Assembly (NCBI RefSeq): GCF_000585335.1
Contig: NZ_KK073872.1
Coordinates: 2,657,283 to 2,721,282, forward strand
Length of the DNA: 64,000 bases
DNA from: Cloacibacillus evryensis DSM 19522
GTDB taxonomy: Bacteria; Synergistota; Synergistia; Synergistales; Synergistaceae
Reading direction: 5' to 3'
In this document: positions 17,844 to 27,319 of the stretch, piece after piece
Position numbering within the stretch: position 1 is the first letter of the stretch
How the letters are laid out: the number at the start of each line of letters is the position of its first letter
The notes under the pieces: model-generated
Databases searched by the model: none
The model's input: only the letters and a program-made list of their open reading frames with translations
Told to the model about the DNA's origin: nothing
Translations under genes and position numbers: made by a program

Positions 17844-18929
17844 ATGAAGGTCCTTCACTACGTCAATGAAAATAATTTATCGTGGGGACGCTCGTGGGGC
17901 AGCCTGCTGAAAAAACTTGAGTCACTCGGTGTAGAGAATGCCGTCGTATGTAAGAGCGGCGGGACTCTGAGCCGCCTCCTTCGTGAGAGTTCTATCCGTT
18001 GCTCGGAAGCCGATGTCCTCCTTGCCGATCTCCCAGTAACCGCCCTTGGGTTCGCTCAGGCCCTGCGCGGAGCCGCGCCGGAGCTGATACATACCAGGCT
18101 CTCATCTGGCGCCCGTATAGGGGGGTGGTGGGGGAAGAAACTGGGGATACCGGTACTCTCGACGCTCGATAAGTTCGCAAAGATAAAGTATTATCGCGAT
18201 TGTACGTATTTAGCGGCTTGCTCAGAAGCCGTCAGACACGACGCTGTAAGCAAAGGTTTTCCAAGCGAGCGCGCTGTCGTGATACATAATTCTATAGACA
18301 GCAGTCACTATCGGCGCAATGAAAGAGTTGGACGCGAGATGAGGGTAAAGCTTAACCTCCCCGACAGTCATCTTTTGATAACGGCGGCCGGACGTTTCGA
18401 CGATGGCAAGGGCTTTGAACTGCTGCTCAGAGCTTATAGAGATTTTTCACTGCTTGCCTCTGGACCGCAGACAAAGCTGATGCTGCTCGGAGACGGCCCT
18501 TTCCGCGGCAGACTTGAGAGCCTTACGCGTGAACTGGACATAACGGAGGACGTTATAATGCCAGGTTTTGTGGAAGATGTGCGGCCATGGCTTTGGGGCT
18601 CGGATATATTCGTCTTTCCTTCCGACGGACCTGATGCATTTGGCCTCTCACTGCTTGAGGCGATGGCCGCGGGACTGCCAGTCGCAGCCTCCGATTGCGG
18701 CGGGCCAGGAGAGCTGATAAAAGACGGAGAAAGCGGCCTCCTGGTACAGCGCGGTGATCAGAACGCCCTCTGCACCGCCCTCTCGAAGCTTGCCTCCGCC
18801 CCGACGCTCCGCGCGTCGCTTGCAAAATGCGCCGAACGCAGAGCCGACGACTTCAGCGTCGATTCCATCGCCGCGTCCACTGTGGATTGCTACCGCAAGA
18901 TATTACGGGACAGGAATGCTGTGATATGA
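17844..18929 (+). CDS. Glycosyltransferase family 4
   Basis: A 361-residue GT-B enzyme. NLSWGRSWGSLLKKL at the N-terminus stands in for the usual GG loop, AAGRFDDGKGFELLL opens the donor domain and DAFGLSLLEAMAAGLPV is the E-x7-E-type motif. It starts 7 bases after the preceding GT4 and its stop overlaps the next start. Likely sequential transferases on the same glycan. Confidence 0.9.
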   Translation: MKVLHYVNENNLSWGRSWGSLLKKLESLGVENAVVCKSGGTLSRLLRESSIRCSEADVLLADLPVTALGFAQALRGAAPELIHTRLSSGARIGGWWGKKLGIPVLSTLDKFAKIKYYRDCTYLAACSEAVRHDAVSKGFPSERAVVIHNSIDSSHYRRNERVGREMRVKLNLPDSHLLITAAGRFDDGKGFELLLRAYRDFSLLASGPQTKLMLLGDGPFRGRLESLTRELDITEDVIMPGFVEDVRPWLWGSDIFVFPSDGPDAFGLSLLEAMAAGLPVAASDCGGPGELIKDGESGLLVQRGDQNALCTALSKLASAPTLRASLAKCAERRADDFSVDSIAASTVDCYRKILRDRNAVI

Positions 18930-19987
18930 AAAAAATCAGACGTGAGATAATCAGGGGGCAGGTGAAATTAGCGCTTGGTTTCCCGTGGCTGCTGCCTGAA
19001 AGCGTCCGTTCCGGCATTTTTCGCAGATGGAACAGATGCCAGCGCGATTTTACCGCCGACGCCTATGCGAAAGACGACCCGGCGCCGCGCCCTGAGCCTC
19101 CGCTCAGGCTGCTGGACCTTTCATGCACCTCCGGCTTCGGTGAGAATGTGCACCCTGACGTCCTTTATGTCCCTGAGGGTTTCGGCGCCGGTGGCTGGAG
19201 GTATTTTATGGCCTGCACTCCGCTGCCGCAGGGCGTCGAATATTTTGAAAACCCCGAATTTCTGGTCAGCATGGACGGGCTCCGCTGGCACGTTCCAAAT
19301 GGCGGAGCGTCGCCGCTTGTTGGAGCGCCTGACGATTGGATAGGCTATAATTCCGATCCCGCGCTTTACCTGGAAGATGGCGAGTTGTCGCTTTTCTATA
19401 GAGATTACCGCGCCTATTCCGGATACTCCATCATAAGGATACTGGTAAAAAAAACCAGCGACGCTATTTCCTGGAGCGCCCCCAAGACCGTACTCTCGTA
19501 TAAAAGACCGCTCAAGGAAGCGGCGGTCATTATGTCGCCCACCATCGTCAGATCAGGCAAACTCCATTATATGTGGTATGTCTGGCGGAATTCAGATGGG
19601 TGCCATCGCATCTACCGTATGGAGGCTGCTAATCTTTCGGACTGGAACAATCCAAAGCTGGTGACTATAGAGGGGCTTCCTGACGGCGAAGAGCCATGGC
19701 ACCCAGACGTAGCCGCGGCGAACGATGGAAGCCTCGTCATGGCGCTTTGTTCGTTTCCCCGCGATCTGCAAGAAAATAAACGCATCCTCATTTGCAAGGC
19801 CCCCTGCGGCGAAGGGCTCGTTTGGAACTTCAACGGAAGCTCTATCGAGAGAGGCTCCCACAATTTTGGGAAGAAAAGCCTTTACAAACCATCGATAGTA
19901 CTGAATTCGCCCATACCGCGGATCTATTATTCGGGACAGGACGAACGTGATCACTGGCAGATGGTCTGTATGGATATCACAATATAA
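18926..19987 (+). CDS. Beta-propeller glycosidase-like protein of polysaccharide locus
   Basis: A 353-residue cytoplasmic-looking protein without a signal peptide. Repeated blades with SMDGLRWHVPNG, DPALYLEDGELSLFYRDY, SPTIVRSGKLHYMWYVW and KPSIVLNSPIPRIYYSG resemble the five-bladed propellers of GH43/GH32/GH130-like enzymes, where each blade presents an acidic residue to the centre. I cannot assign the family or a substrate. The ATG at 18926 overlaps the TGA of the preceding GT4, so it belongs to that operon; a longer frame upstream lies inside the GT4 gene and is not used. No terminator is seen in the 16 bases before the convergent gspF. Confidence 0.6.
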   Translation: MKKIRREIIRGQVKLALGFPWLLPESVRSGIFRRWNRCQRDFTADAYAKDDPAPRPEPPLRLLDLSCTSGFGENVHPDVLYVPEGFGAGGWRYFMACTPLPQGVEYFENPEFLVSMDGLRWHVPNGGASPLVGAPDDWIGYNSDPALYLEDGELSLFYRDYRAYSGYSIIRILVKKTSDAISWSAPKTVLSYKRPLKEAAVIMSPTIVRSGKLHYMWYVWRNSDGCHRIYRMEAANLSDWNNPKLVTIEGLPDGEEPWHPDVAAANDGSLVMALCSFPRDLQENKRILICKAPCGEGLVWNFNGSSIERGSHNFGKKSLYKPSIVLNSPIPRIYYSGQDERDHWQMVCMDITI

Positions 19988-20003
19988 AAAACCGCAAACG
20001 GCT

Positions 20004-21173
20004 CTATCTTCCCGCCAAACTCGACAAATCGAATATCGGCAGCAGCACCGCGACGACTACGAAGCCTACCAGCACTCCCATCACCAGAATGATCATCGGT
20101 TCGGCGAGGGTCGCCCATTTCTGCATTGATGACTGGGCGTATTCCCAGCAGCTGGAGCCGAGGCGCACGGCGGCGTCGGGGAGGTTGCTGCCGCTTTCGC
20201 CGACGCGGATTATCGTCACGATCTCTTCGGGGAACGAGCCCTCTTTTTCCAGCGCCTGCGAAAAACGGTAGCCCTGACGAATGTGTTCGGCGACGACGGA
20301 GAGGCGTCCCTTGACGGGGTCGAGCGGCTCCGTCAGTTTAAGCGCCTGCACGAGCGGTATGCCGGCGCGCAGCAGCGTGCCGGTCTGGCTGAAGATCAGC
20401 GCGAAGCTCAGGTTGTCATGGATATCTTTGAACATCGGCATCGATATTTTTTTGTTGTTGCGGCGCATCCAGAAGATGATAAGCGCCACAACGGCCGCAA
20501 AGGGCAGGAAGCCGACGCGCACGGCGTCGGAAATGAAGATCAGCATCTTGGTTATGAAGGGCAGTTCCGCGCCCGACTCCACGACGAGCGCCGTGAGGCG
20601 CGGCACGACGAAGCTGAGGAGGAAGACGACGACGCCAAGGCCGACGATAAGCATCAGGACCGGGTAGGTCAGCGAGGATTGTATCTTCCGGCGCAGCGAT
20701 ATCTCATTTTGGATGAGCTCGCCGGCTTTTTCAAGGATGTCCGCGAGGGAGGCCGATTTTTCGCCGGATTCGACCATGCCGACAAGGCTCGGGCGGAAGA
20801 CGCCAAGCGCCGTCATCGAACCGGCGAGCGAGCGTCCGCCCTCCACCGACTCCCTCAGCCGCGTATAGATCGGCTTGAGGTTTTTATCGCGCGTCTGTTT
20901 TTGCAGCAGCCGCAGCACTTCGGTCATGGAGAGCCCGCTGCGCATGAAGGATGAGAGCGTCGTGCAGAACAGGTGCTGTTCTTCGAGCGTAAGGTTTTTT
21001 TTGCGTGTTTTTCCGGAGAAGGACCATGTGCGCGGTTTTTCTTCTTTCACGCTGATTATTACATATTTCGCCTCGCCGAGTTCGCGGAGCAGGTCGTTTT
21101 CGCTCGGCGCCTCCTTGCGCAGCTGTTTTTTCTCCCCGGTAAGGGTGTAGACTTCGGCCTTGAAGAGCGGCAT
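20004..21173 (-). CDS. gspF: Type II secretion inner-membrane protein GspF
   Basis: Polytopic platform protein that couples the ATPase to pseudopilus assembly. The 389 residues contain two repeated GspF domains (about 60-180 and 265-385; motifs FCTTLSSFMRSGLSMTEVL and FALIFSQTGTLLRAGIPLVQAL), each followed by membrane segments; the last (IILVMGVLVGFVVVAVLLPIF) is typical. Last gene of the minus-strand secretion block, 3 bases after gspE. Confidence 0.95.
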   Translation of the reverse strand: MPLFKAEVYTLTGEKKQLRKEAPSENDLLRELGEAKYVIISVKEEKPRTWSFSGKTRKKNLTLEEQHLFCTTLSSFMRSGLSMTEVLRLLQKQTRDKNLKPIYTRLRESVEGGRSLAGSMTALGVFRPSLVGMVESGEKSASLADILEKAGELIQNEISLRRKIQSSLTYPVLMLIVGLGVVVFLLSFVVPRLTALVVESGAELPFITKMLIFISDAVRVGFLPFAAVVALIIFWMRRNNKKISMPMFKDIHDNLSFALIFSQTGTLLRAGIPLVQALKLTEPLDPVKGRLSVVAEHIRQGYRFSQALEKEGSFPEEIVTIIRVGESGSNLPDAAVRLGSSCWEYAQSSMQKWATLAEPMIILVMGVLVGFVVVAVLLPIFDLSSLAGR

Positions 21174-21176
21174 CGG

Positions 21177-22673
21177 CTACACCTCGCCGACGACGCGCAG
21201 CATCTCTTCCGGCGTCGTCTCTCCCTCGCGGACGGCCTGCAGCCCAAGCTCCAGCAGTGTCGCGAAACCACCCTTGCGCGCGAGGTCCCGCAGCTCGTGC
21301 ATCGGTGCGCCGCGGGCGATGGCGTCCTGTATCTCGGGAGTGACGTCGAACTGTTCGTAGAGGCCGAAACGTCCGCGGTAGCCGGTGCCGTTGCAGCGTT
21401 CGCAGCCGGCGCCGCGCCAGGCCTTTTCGATGCCGTTTCTGAGGACGACGCCGGAGGTCGGTATCTCTTTTTTACAGTGCGGGCAGACGCGGCGCACGAG
21501 GCGCTGGGCGACGACGCCGAGCAGCGAGCCGGAGATTAGGTATGGCTCGACGCCCATGTCGGAGAGTCGCGTGACGGCGCTGATCGAATCGTTGGTGTGG
21601 AGCGTGGAGAAGACTAAATGCCCCGTAAGCGAAGCCTGAATGCCGATGTGCGCGGTATCGAAGTCCCGCATTTCTCCGATCATGATGATATCGGGGTCCT
21701 GGCGCAGGATCGAGCGCAGGGTGTTGGCGAAGGTGAGCCCCGCCTTTTCGTTGACCTGCACCTGGCCTACGCCTGGCAGGTCGTATTCTATCGGGTCTTC
21801 GACGGTGATGATGTTCACCTGCGGCCGCGCGAGCGCCTGCAGGATCGCGTAAAGGCTCGTGCTTTTGCCGGAGCCGGTCGGCCCCGTGAAGAGTATCATG
21901 CCGTTGGGACGGCGGATGAGGTTTTCCAGCCTTTCGCGTTCATAGGCCTTCATTCCCAGGTCTTCAAGGGTCAGCAGACCACGCGTCTTGTCGAGCAGGC
22001 GCAGCACGAGGCGTTCGCCGTGCTGCGTCGGCAGCGAGCTGACGCGGATGTCGACGAGGCGGTCTCCGAGGCTGATGCCGATGCGCCCGTCCTGAGGCAC
22101 GAAACGCTCGGCGATGTCCATGTTGGCCATGACCTTGATGCGGCTCGTCACAGGCGACTGATGGCCCTTGGAGAGGGCGTAGCGGTCGGAGAGGACGCCG
22201 TCGACGCGGTAGCGCACGGCGACGCGGTCCTCGTAAGGTTCGATGTGGATGTCCGTCGCGCGCTCGCGCAGGGACTCCATGAGGATGCCGTTGACGAGCT
22301 TGACGACCGGCGCGTCGACGCTGTCGCTCATGACCTCCTGGCGCGCGAGCTCGGAGAGGTCGTCCACCTCTTCGATGGCGTTCAGCGTATCCTGCCCAAC
22401 TCCGCTCTTGATGTCATAGAGGCCGCGGATGAGGTTCTGTATCTCCGCGGGGGGGAAGAGCCTGGCGTCGGCGCTGGCTCCCATTGAGGCCGCAAGCAGC
22501 TGCGTCTCGACGATGCAGGAAAGGTCAGCCGCCGCAAAGGTGACGACCTCCCCGTCCCGAGAGATGGGCACGAAACACTTGTCGCGCAGCGCGTCCAGAC
22601 TCACCCCCGAAGGGATAAGCTCAAGCACGCTCTCGGGCGTTATGTTCAAGTCTTTCAGCGACTGCTCCGTCAT
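21177..22673 (-). CDS. gspE: Type II secretion ATPase GspE
   Basis: Cytoplasmic hexameric ATPase that powers pseudopilus growth. In 498 residues: N-terminal N1E-like domain, Walker A GPTGSGKST at about residue 265, Asp box EDPIEY, Walker B region IIMIGEMRD, His box TGHLVFSTLHTND, and a tetracysteine zinc site CPHC...CERC near residue 415. Full length for GspE/PilB-type ATPases; the context with gspC, L and M settles it as GspE. It overlaps nothing and is separated by one base from gspD. Confidence 0.95.
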   Translation of the reverse strand: MTEQSLKDLNITPESVLELIPSGVSLDALRDKCFVPISRDGEVVTFAAADLSCIVETQLLAASMGASADARLFPPAEIQNLIRGLYDIKSGVGQDTLNAIEEVDDLSELARQEVMSDSVDAPVVKLVNGILMESLRERATDIHIEPYEDRVAVRYRVDGVLSDRYALSKGHQSPVTSRIKVMANMDIAERFVPQDGRIGISLGDRLVDIRVSSLPTQHGERLVLRLLDKTRGLLTLEDLGMKAYERERLENLIRRPNGMILFTGPTGSGKSTSLYAILQALARPQVNIITVEDPIEYDLPGVGQVQVNEKAGLTFANTLRSILRQDPDIIMIGEMRDFDTAHIGIQASLTGHLVFSTLHTNDSISAVTRLSDMGVEPYLISGSLLGVVAQRLVRRVCPHCKKEIPTSGVVLRNGIEKAWRGAGCERCNGTGYRGRFGLYEQFDVTPEIQDAIARGAPMHELRDLARKGGFATLLELGLQAVREGETTPEEMLRVVGEV

Positions 22674-22674
22674 C

Positions 22675-24744
22675 TTATTGCTTATCCGTATTATTTGCGG
22701 GCGCTTTTTCCCGCGGCTTCACATCGTCGGATGTTCCCATGCCGGGGAGCTGTCCGTGCGGGTCGAGCATTTCCCGCGTGATCCCCTGCTGTTTTGTCGA
22801 TTTAAGATAGTCCTCGTTGTTGCGCTGCAGCAGGATGCGCTCCGCCTCGCTGAGCCTCTGTCCGTCGGTGATGATCTCGTTCGTGATCTTCGAGGCGTGC
22901 TGCGGCGTCTCAAGTATATAGGGCGTAAGGAAGATCATCAGGTCGACCTTTTCGCGCTGTTTTTCCTGCGACTTGAAGAGGTTTCCGATCAACGGGATGT
23001 AGGAGAAGAGCGGCACGCGGTTTTTCAGCTCCTTCTCCGCCTCCTTGATGAGGCCGCCGATGACGACCGTCTCGCCGTTCGCGACGAGGACGCTGGTCTT
23101 GACTTCGCGTTTCGAGGTGATCGGCGTCGTCGAGTTGGTCGTCGTCAGCAGGTCTTCGATGCGCTGTTCGATGTCGAGCGCGACGAGGTTCCCGCTCCTG
23201 ATGTGCGGCGTCACCGTGAGGATGAGGCCGACGTCCTTATATTCATAGGTGTTCGTCACAGAGTTAGTGTTCGTCTGGTTCGTAAGGCTGCCCTTGAGCT
23301 GCGGGATGACCTGCCCCACCTGGAGCGAGCTCTGAAGGTTGTCGGTGCACATCAGGCGCGGCATCGAGAGGACGTTGACCGCGTCGAACTTGTTGAGCAG
23401 CTTTATGTAGGCATATACAAGCCCCGCCCCCTGGGTATTTGATGTTGTACTATTACCAAGGTAGTTGCCATTTTTATCATATAAAGGAACTGTTTCCTCT
23501 TTTGTTATTAAACTCTGATAAAGCGTTTGTATGTCTGACGGCACGGCGGTGTTTCCAAGCTGTATATTACCAGCCCCAACTATGCTGCCGAAGATGTCGC
23601 CGCCCCAGGCCGCCCAGTCGATGCCGGCGCTGTTGAGCTTGTTGAGGCTGACCTCGGCGATCATGCCGCGCAGCAGCACCTGCTTCGGCTGCGTGTCAAG
23701 CTGTTCGAGGATGGTTTTGAGGGAATTGAACTGCTCCTGCGTGGCCGTAAATACCAGGCTGTTCGTCGGCAGGTCGGGCACGACCGTCGAGGGCATCGCG
23801 CCCTTGGGGTCGGGCGATAGCTTCGCGGCGACGGAGAGTATTTGCGAGAGCTGCTCCGCCACCGTCTTCGCGTCGGCGTTTTTCAGCCGGTAGACGTGGA
23901 AGTTCTCGGTCCGCGAGGGGACGTCGAGCGATTTGATGATGCGGTCCGCCTCGCGGATGTTCTGGCTGCTGCCGACGAGGATCACCCTCTTGGTGCGTTC
24001 GTCGGAGACCGCCACCATCCCCGCGAGCTTTGAGGAGGCGTCTTTCGCGACCGCGTTGAGCTGCGCTTCGAGCAGCTTAGCGTTAGCATATTGCAGCGTG
24101 CAGACCTTTATCGTGCGGATGCTGTCCGGAGCGTCGATGGCGCGGATGACGCCCACGGCGCGGGAGAGCAGCGCCGCCTTGCCTACGAGCAATACGGAGC
24201 TGCCGTTGCCGATCGGCGAGATCTGTATCTGCGGGATCGCCGTCTTGAGCGGCGAAACGACATAACCGGCCTTGACATAGCTCAGCGGCACGAGCTGCAC
24301 CATTATCGTATCGCTCGGGTCGACGCTCTGGTCTCCCTTGACGATCATATTGCTCGCGGTGCCCCCGGTGGAGAGCGGCACGACCTTTGAATAGCCCTCC
24401 ATGTCCTGTATCGAAAGGTTGTTCATCTCAAGCACGGAGAGCATCACCTGCCGCGCCTCCTTGAGCGTGACTGCCTTCGGCGAGACGACGGAGACCTTGC
24501 CGGAGACCCCGGGGTTCACAAGGATGTTTTCGCCGAGAAGCTCCGACATAAAGCGAATGAATTTCGCCATATCGAGGTCTTTGAAGTTCAGCTGTACGCG
24601 CCCCGCCGCCCTCATCTCCTGCGCGGCCTTGATCAGGTTCAGCTCCTCCTGGTCGGGCTCAGCCGCCGTCGACATGGTGCATGCGGATACGGAGATGGCC
24701 GCCGCTATGAATAATGTATAGAAAAACCTTTTCTTGCTGTGCAT
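22675..24744 (-). CDS. gspD: Type II secretion secretin GspD
   Basis: Outer-membrane channel of the type II secretion system, 689 residues. N-terminal signal followed by an N0 domain (LNFKDLDMAKFIRFMSELL), repeated N1-N3 domains and the C-terminal secretin barrel (LMCTDNLQSSLQVGQVIP; VANGETVVIGGLIKE). The signal ends VSAC, which fits a lipobox, so the protein may be lipidated; signal peptidase I cleavage after TAA is the alternative. A locally AT-rich stretch at 23435-23575 encodes an Asn/Thr-rich insert in the barrel region. No pilotin gene is seen nearby. Confidence 0.95.
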   Translation of the reverse strand: MHSKKRFFYTLFIAAAISVSACTMSTAAEPDQEELNLIKAAQEMRAAGRVQLNFKDLDMAKFIRFMSELLGENILVNPGVSGKVSVVSPKAVTLKEARQVMLSVLEMNNLSIQDMEGYSKVVPLSTGGTASNMIVKGDQSVDPSDTIMVQLVPLSYVKAGYVVSPLKTAIPQIQISPIGNGSSVLLVGKAALLSRAVGVIRAIDAPDSIRTIKVCTLQYANAKLLEAQLNAVAKDASSKLAGMVAVSDERTKRVILVGSSQNIREADRIIKSLDVPSRTENFHVYRLKNADAKTVAEQLSQILSVAAKLSPDPKGAMPSTVVPDLPTNSLVFTATQEQFNSLKTILEQLDTQPKQVLLRGMIAEVSLNKLNSAGIDWAAWGGDIFGSIVGAGNIQLGNTAVPSDIQTLYQSLITKEETVPLYDKNGNYLGNSTTSNTQGAGLVYAYIKLLNKFDAVNVLSMPRLMCTDNLQSSLQVGQVIPQLKGSLTNQTNTNSVTNTYEYKDVGLILTVTPHIRSGNLVALDIEQRIEDLLTTTNSTTPITSKREVKTSVLVANGETVVIGGLIKEAEKELKNRVPLFSYIPLIGNLFKSQEKQREKVDLMIFLTPYILETPQHASKITNEIITDGQRLSEAERILLQRNNEDYLKSTKQQGITREMLDPHGQLPGMGTSDDVKPREKAPANNTDKQ

Positions 24745-24792
24745 TACCTACCACTCCTAATTCCTGCTGCGATATTTATCTATAAAGGCAGT

Positions 24793-25266
24793 TCATTTTT
24801 TCCCACTCTGTCCAGTGTTTTCGCTTTTTTCACTTTTATCGGCCGACAGCCCCTCCGCAACGTTTTCCTCGGAATCCTCCTTCGACGGGATGTAGAGCGT
24901 TATCTTTTTATCTTTTTTATCGGCGACGGTGATCTCGCGCCATTTTACGCGCACGGGCTCGGCGCCGTCGCCGGAGGCAGCTTTGTCAAAATCAAGACGT
25001 CCGAACCCCTCGCCGAACATCTCTGTCTCCTTGTCCTTCGTCTCCCACTTAAAGTCACCGCTGGTACCGACATCGGAGAGCTCCTCCGTAGATATCCCGG
25101 CCTCCACCGCCTGCGCGGCGTTTATGAGGCCCTCCTTGTCCTTGACGGCGGAGAGCGTGTTCTGCGCCATTATCACAAGCCTTATCGCCGCCGTTGTGGA
25201 GAGTGCGAGCACCATGACGGCGATCATCACCTCTATGAGGGTGAAACCGCTCCGCCGCCGTGACAT
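24793..25266 (-). CDS. gspI: Minor pseudopilin, GspI-type
   Basis: Prepilin-like protein of 157 residues. RRSG before FTLIEVMIAVMVLAL is a type IV prepilin peptidase site with Glu at +5, followed by one membrane helix. The C-terminal third is unusually rich in Lys, Glu and Ser. Position between gspC and gspD and small size suggest GspI, but I/H assignments are hard from sequence alone. Confidence 0.8.
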   Translation of the reverse strand: MSRRRSGFTLIEVMIAVMVLALSTTAAIRLVIMAQNTLSAVKDKEGLINAAQAVEAGISTEELSDVGTSGDFKWETKDKETEMFGEGFGRLDFDKAASGDGAEPVRVKWREITVADKKDKKITLYIPSKEDSEENVAEGLSADKSEKSENTGQSGKK

Positions 25267-25269
25267 ACT

Positions 25270-26262
25270 TCATTTCACCTGATACTTGAGGGCGAGCGGC
25301 TTTCCTCCGCGCTGGACCGTAACGTCGAAGCGCGTCCCCGCCATCAGCGAGTTCACGGCGTTGGCGGCGTCAGCCATATTGGATATGGCAACGCCGTTTA
25401 TCGCCTGTATGACGTCTCCCTGTGAGACGCCGACACGCGCGAAGACACTGTCGGGCGCGATGCGTTCAAGCTTCATGCCGGAACCGTCTTCCGCCGGAGT
25501 CATGCGCAGCTTGCCCAGTTCGTCGTAGGGGTTCATCAGCAGCGCGTCAACGAGCTCGCGCGGCACGGCCCCCTCCTGCCCCTCTTTTGCCGGTTCGATG
25601 CCGGAGAAGTCAAGCTTCGGCCCGGATGGCTGCTGAGCGGAAGACGATGCGGACGAGGGAGCGGCGGACTTTGCCGCCGTTCCTCCCGAGAGGAATAAAT
25701 AGAGCGAGTGCTCCTCTTTCCCGTCGGAGAGGACCACCTCGCCGTACTTTATCTTTTCCAGCGTGTATCCGCTCACGTTTTGCCCTTTCAGATAGAGCTG
25801 CGTCCCGTCGGGGCCGTCTATCCAGGCGCCTATATTGGGCAGCGTCCCCTGGAGCGACAGGGAATCGAGCGCCGCCGCGCGCGCGGACGCGCCGTTCTCC
25901 TCTTTCACGGGAAGATCTGCCCCGAAGGGATTCGCGGCGGTAAAGTCGCCCAGCCCGCCGCTTCCGCCGGCGTTGGCAAACGACGGCGCCCGTCCGCTCA
26001 CCCCGGAGGCGGCGGCGATGTCGGCGTCAAGGCGCAGAGAAAGCAGGACGCCTTTGACCATCCAGCAGAGACATAGAGCGGCGAAGAGGCCGCAGAGCAA
26101 AAGCGCCGGCGCCAGCATACGCGCGCTGCCGGCCCCTTTGTCCCTTCCTCCGCCGGCAAAGGGCGAGCGGAGGTAAACGTAAAATTTTATTATCTGTTCG
26201 TAGGAGCCGTCATACTTGAGGCGGTCCGCCATCTTATCTTTTACGGAGGAGATAAAATTCAT
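25270..26262 (-). CDS. gspC: Type II secretion protein GspC with PDZ domain
   Basis: Inner-membrane link between the platform and the secretin, 330 residues. One N-terminal membrane segment (about 50-70), an HR-type domain (SLQGTLPNIGAWIDGPDG) and a C-terminal PDZ domain (RIAPDSVFARVGVSQGDVIQAINGV). The ATG at 26262 is preferred over one 15 bases upstream because it forms an ATGA overlap with gspN and has GGAGG ahead. Confidence 0.88.
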   Translation of the reverse strand: MNFISSVKDKMADRLKYDGSYEQIIKFYVYLRSPFAGGGRDKGAGSARMLAPALLLCGLFAALCLCWMVKGVLLSLRLDADIAAASGVSGRAPSFANAGGSGGLGDFTAANPFGADLPVKEENGASARAAALDSLSLQGTLPNIGAWIDGPDGTQLYLKGQNVSGYTLEKIKYGEVVLSDGKEEHSLYLFLSGGTAAKSAAPSSASSSAQQPSGPKLDFSGIEPAKEGQEGAVPRELVDALLMNPYDELGKLRMTPAEDGSGMKLERIAPDSVFARVGVSQGDVIQAINGVAISNMADAANAVNSLMAGTRFDVTVQRGGKPLALKYQVK

Positions 26263-26852
26263 CTTTCGATCCTCCATTCTCCGCTCTTCACCTTCGTGAG
26301 CGGCGCCATCCCCATCTTGCCAGCCATTTCAAGGGCGCGGTCGAGCTCCGCCGGAACCTTGATAAGCATCTTCGCGCGCGTCAGCTTTCCCGTCTCGCGC
26401 GACAGTTCCGCAAAGCCGGTGGCCGAGGTCTTGCCGGCGAGGGCGATGTTCTCTATCATCAGCGACTGCGGCGTGAGCGAGATATCAGCCGTGCCGCCGT
26501 TCCATTCAAAGGCCTGTCTCGTGACGGGGACGACGCTGCCGCGCCCCATCTCAAGCCGGCAGCTCTTCGTCTCCGAAAAAAGCGAAGAGATTATCGAGGG
26601 AGTGACAGTGACCTCTACCGCGCTGAATCTGAATACGGGGAAGTCGGCGTTCACCCCGCTATAGGTGAAGCTCTTTGAAAACAACCCTGATGTCTCCGAC
26701 GAGGAGATCGTGAGGAAGATGCCGTTTTCCGCCGCCACGCTCGCCGCCGCCGAGGCCAGAGTTCCCGCGAGGGTCGACCAGGGGAAGAAGAGCAGCAGCC
26801 CGCAGACGAGTCCAACGGCTGTTATCGCGGCGTTGCGCAGGAGTTTCATCAT
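26259..26852 (-). CDS. gspN: Type II secretion protein GspN-like
   Basis: A 197-residue protein with one N-terminal membrane helix (AAITAVGLVCGLLLFFPW) and a beta-rich extracytoplasmic part. It matches GspN in size, topology and place between gspM and gspC; GspN has no settled function and is absent from many systems. Overlaps both neighbours by 4 bases. Confidence 0.7.
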   Translation of the reverse strand: MMKLLRNAAITAVGLVCGLLLFFPWSTLAGTLASAAASVAAENGIFLTISSSETSGLFSKSFTYSGVNADFPVFRFSAVEVTVTPSIISSLFSETKSCRLEMGRGSVVPVTRQAFEWNGGTADISLTPQSLMIENIALAGKTSATGFAELSRETGKLTRAKMLIKVPAELDRALEMAGKMGMAPLTKVKSGEWRIER

Positions 26853-27319
26853 TGAGCCTCACCCTCTATCGTCAGCGTCACGTTGATCAGCCGGCCGTCT
26901 TTCTGCCCCGTCATCAGGCGGAGTTCGGCCGTCTTTACCGAAAGCCCGTTCCTCTGGATATCCTCCACAAGTTTGCCCAGCTCCTCGTGATAGAGCCGGT
27001 TGACCTGAAGCACAAGGCCTGTCGGCGACGAGGCGAGCTGGTTCACCTTGCCCTGCAGTCCAAGTTTGTCTATTATCTCCGATACGGCGGAGAGCGGCTC
27101 TTTTCCGAAAACGGTCCCCTGCTGCGGGTAGGATTTCACCGTTATCGCCGCGTTCAGCACCCGTTCCGCGTCGTTCAGCCGGTCCTCGTTTTCTCTCATG
27201 GCGGAGAGCGCGAAAGAGAATGCGGCCAGCGCGGCGAGCCATATCAGCGCCGCGGCCAGCAGCCCCCTTTGCAGGCGCTTCGCGTCCGGCATCGCGCGCA
27301 GTTCTTCGATAGAGATCAT
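26849..27319 (-). CDS. gspM: Type II secretion protein GspM-like
   Basis: A 156-residue single-pass protein: short cytoplasmic N-terminus, membrane helix LLAAALIWLAALAAFSFAL, a heptad-rich stretch and a ferredoxin-like C-terminal domain. These and the overlap with gspL support GspM, which partners GspL in the platform. Confidence 0.75.
   Translation of the reverse strand: MISIEELRAMPDAKRLQRGLLAAALIWLAALAAFSFALSAMRENEDRLNDAERVLNAAITVKSYPQQGTVFGKEPLSAVSEIIDKLGLQGKVNQLASSPTGLVLQVNRLYHEELGKLVEDIQRNGLSVKTAELRLMTGQKDGRLINVTLTIEGEAQ

Noticed and set aside
20283-20954. Long plus-strand frame opposite gspF (and similar ones opposite gspE, secA, argS and livK)
   Set aside because: These are antisense frames in GC-rich genes with no recognisable domains; the minus-strand genes are certain.
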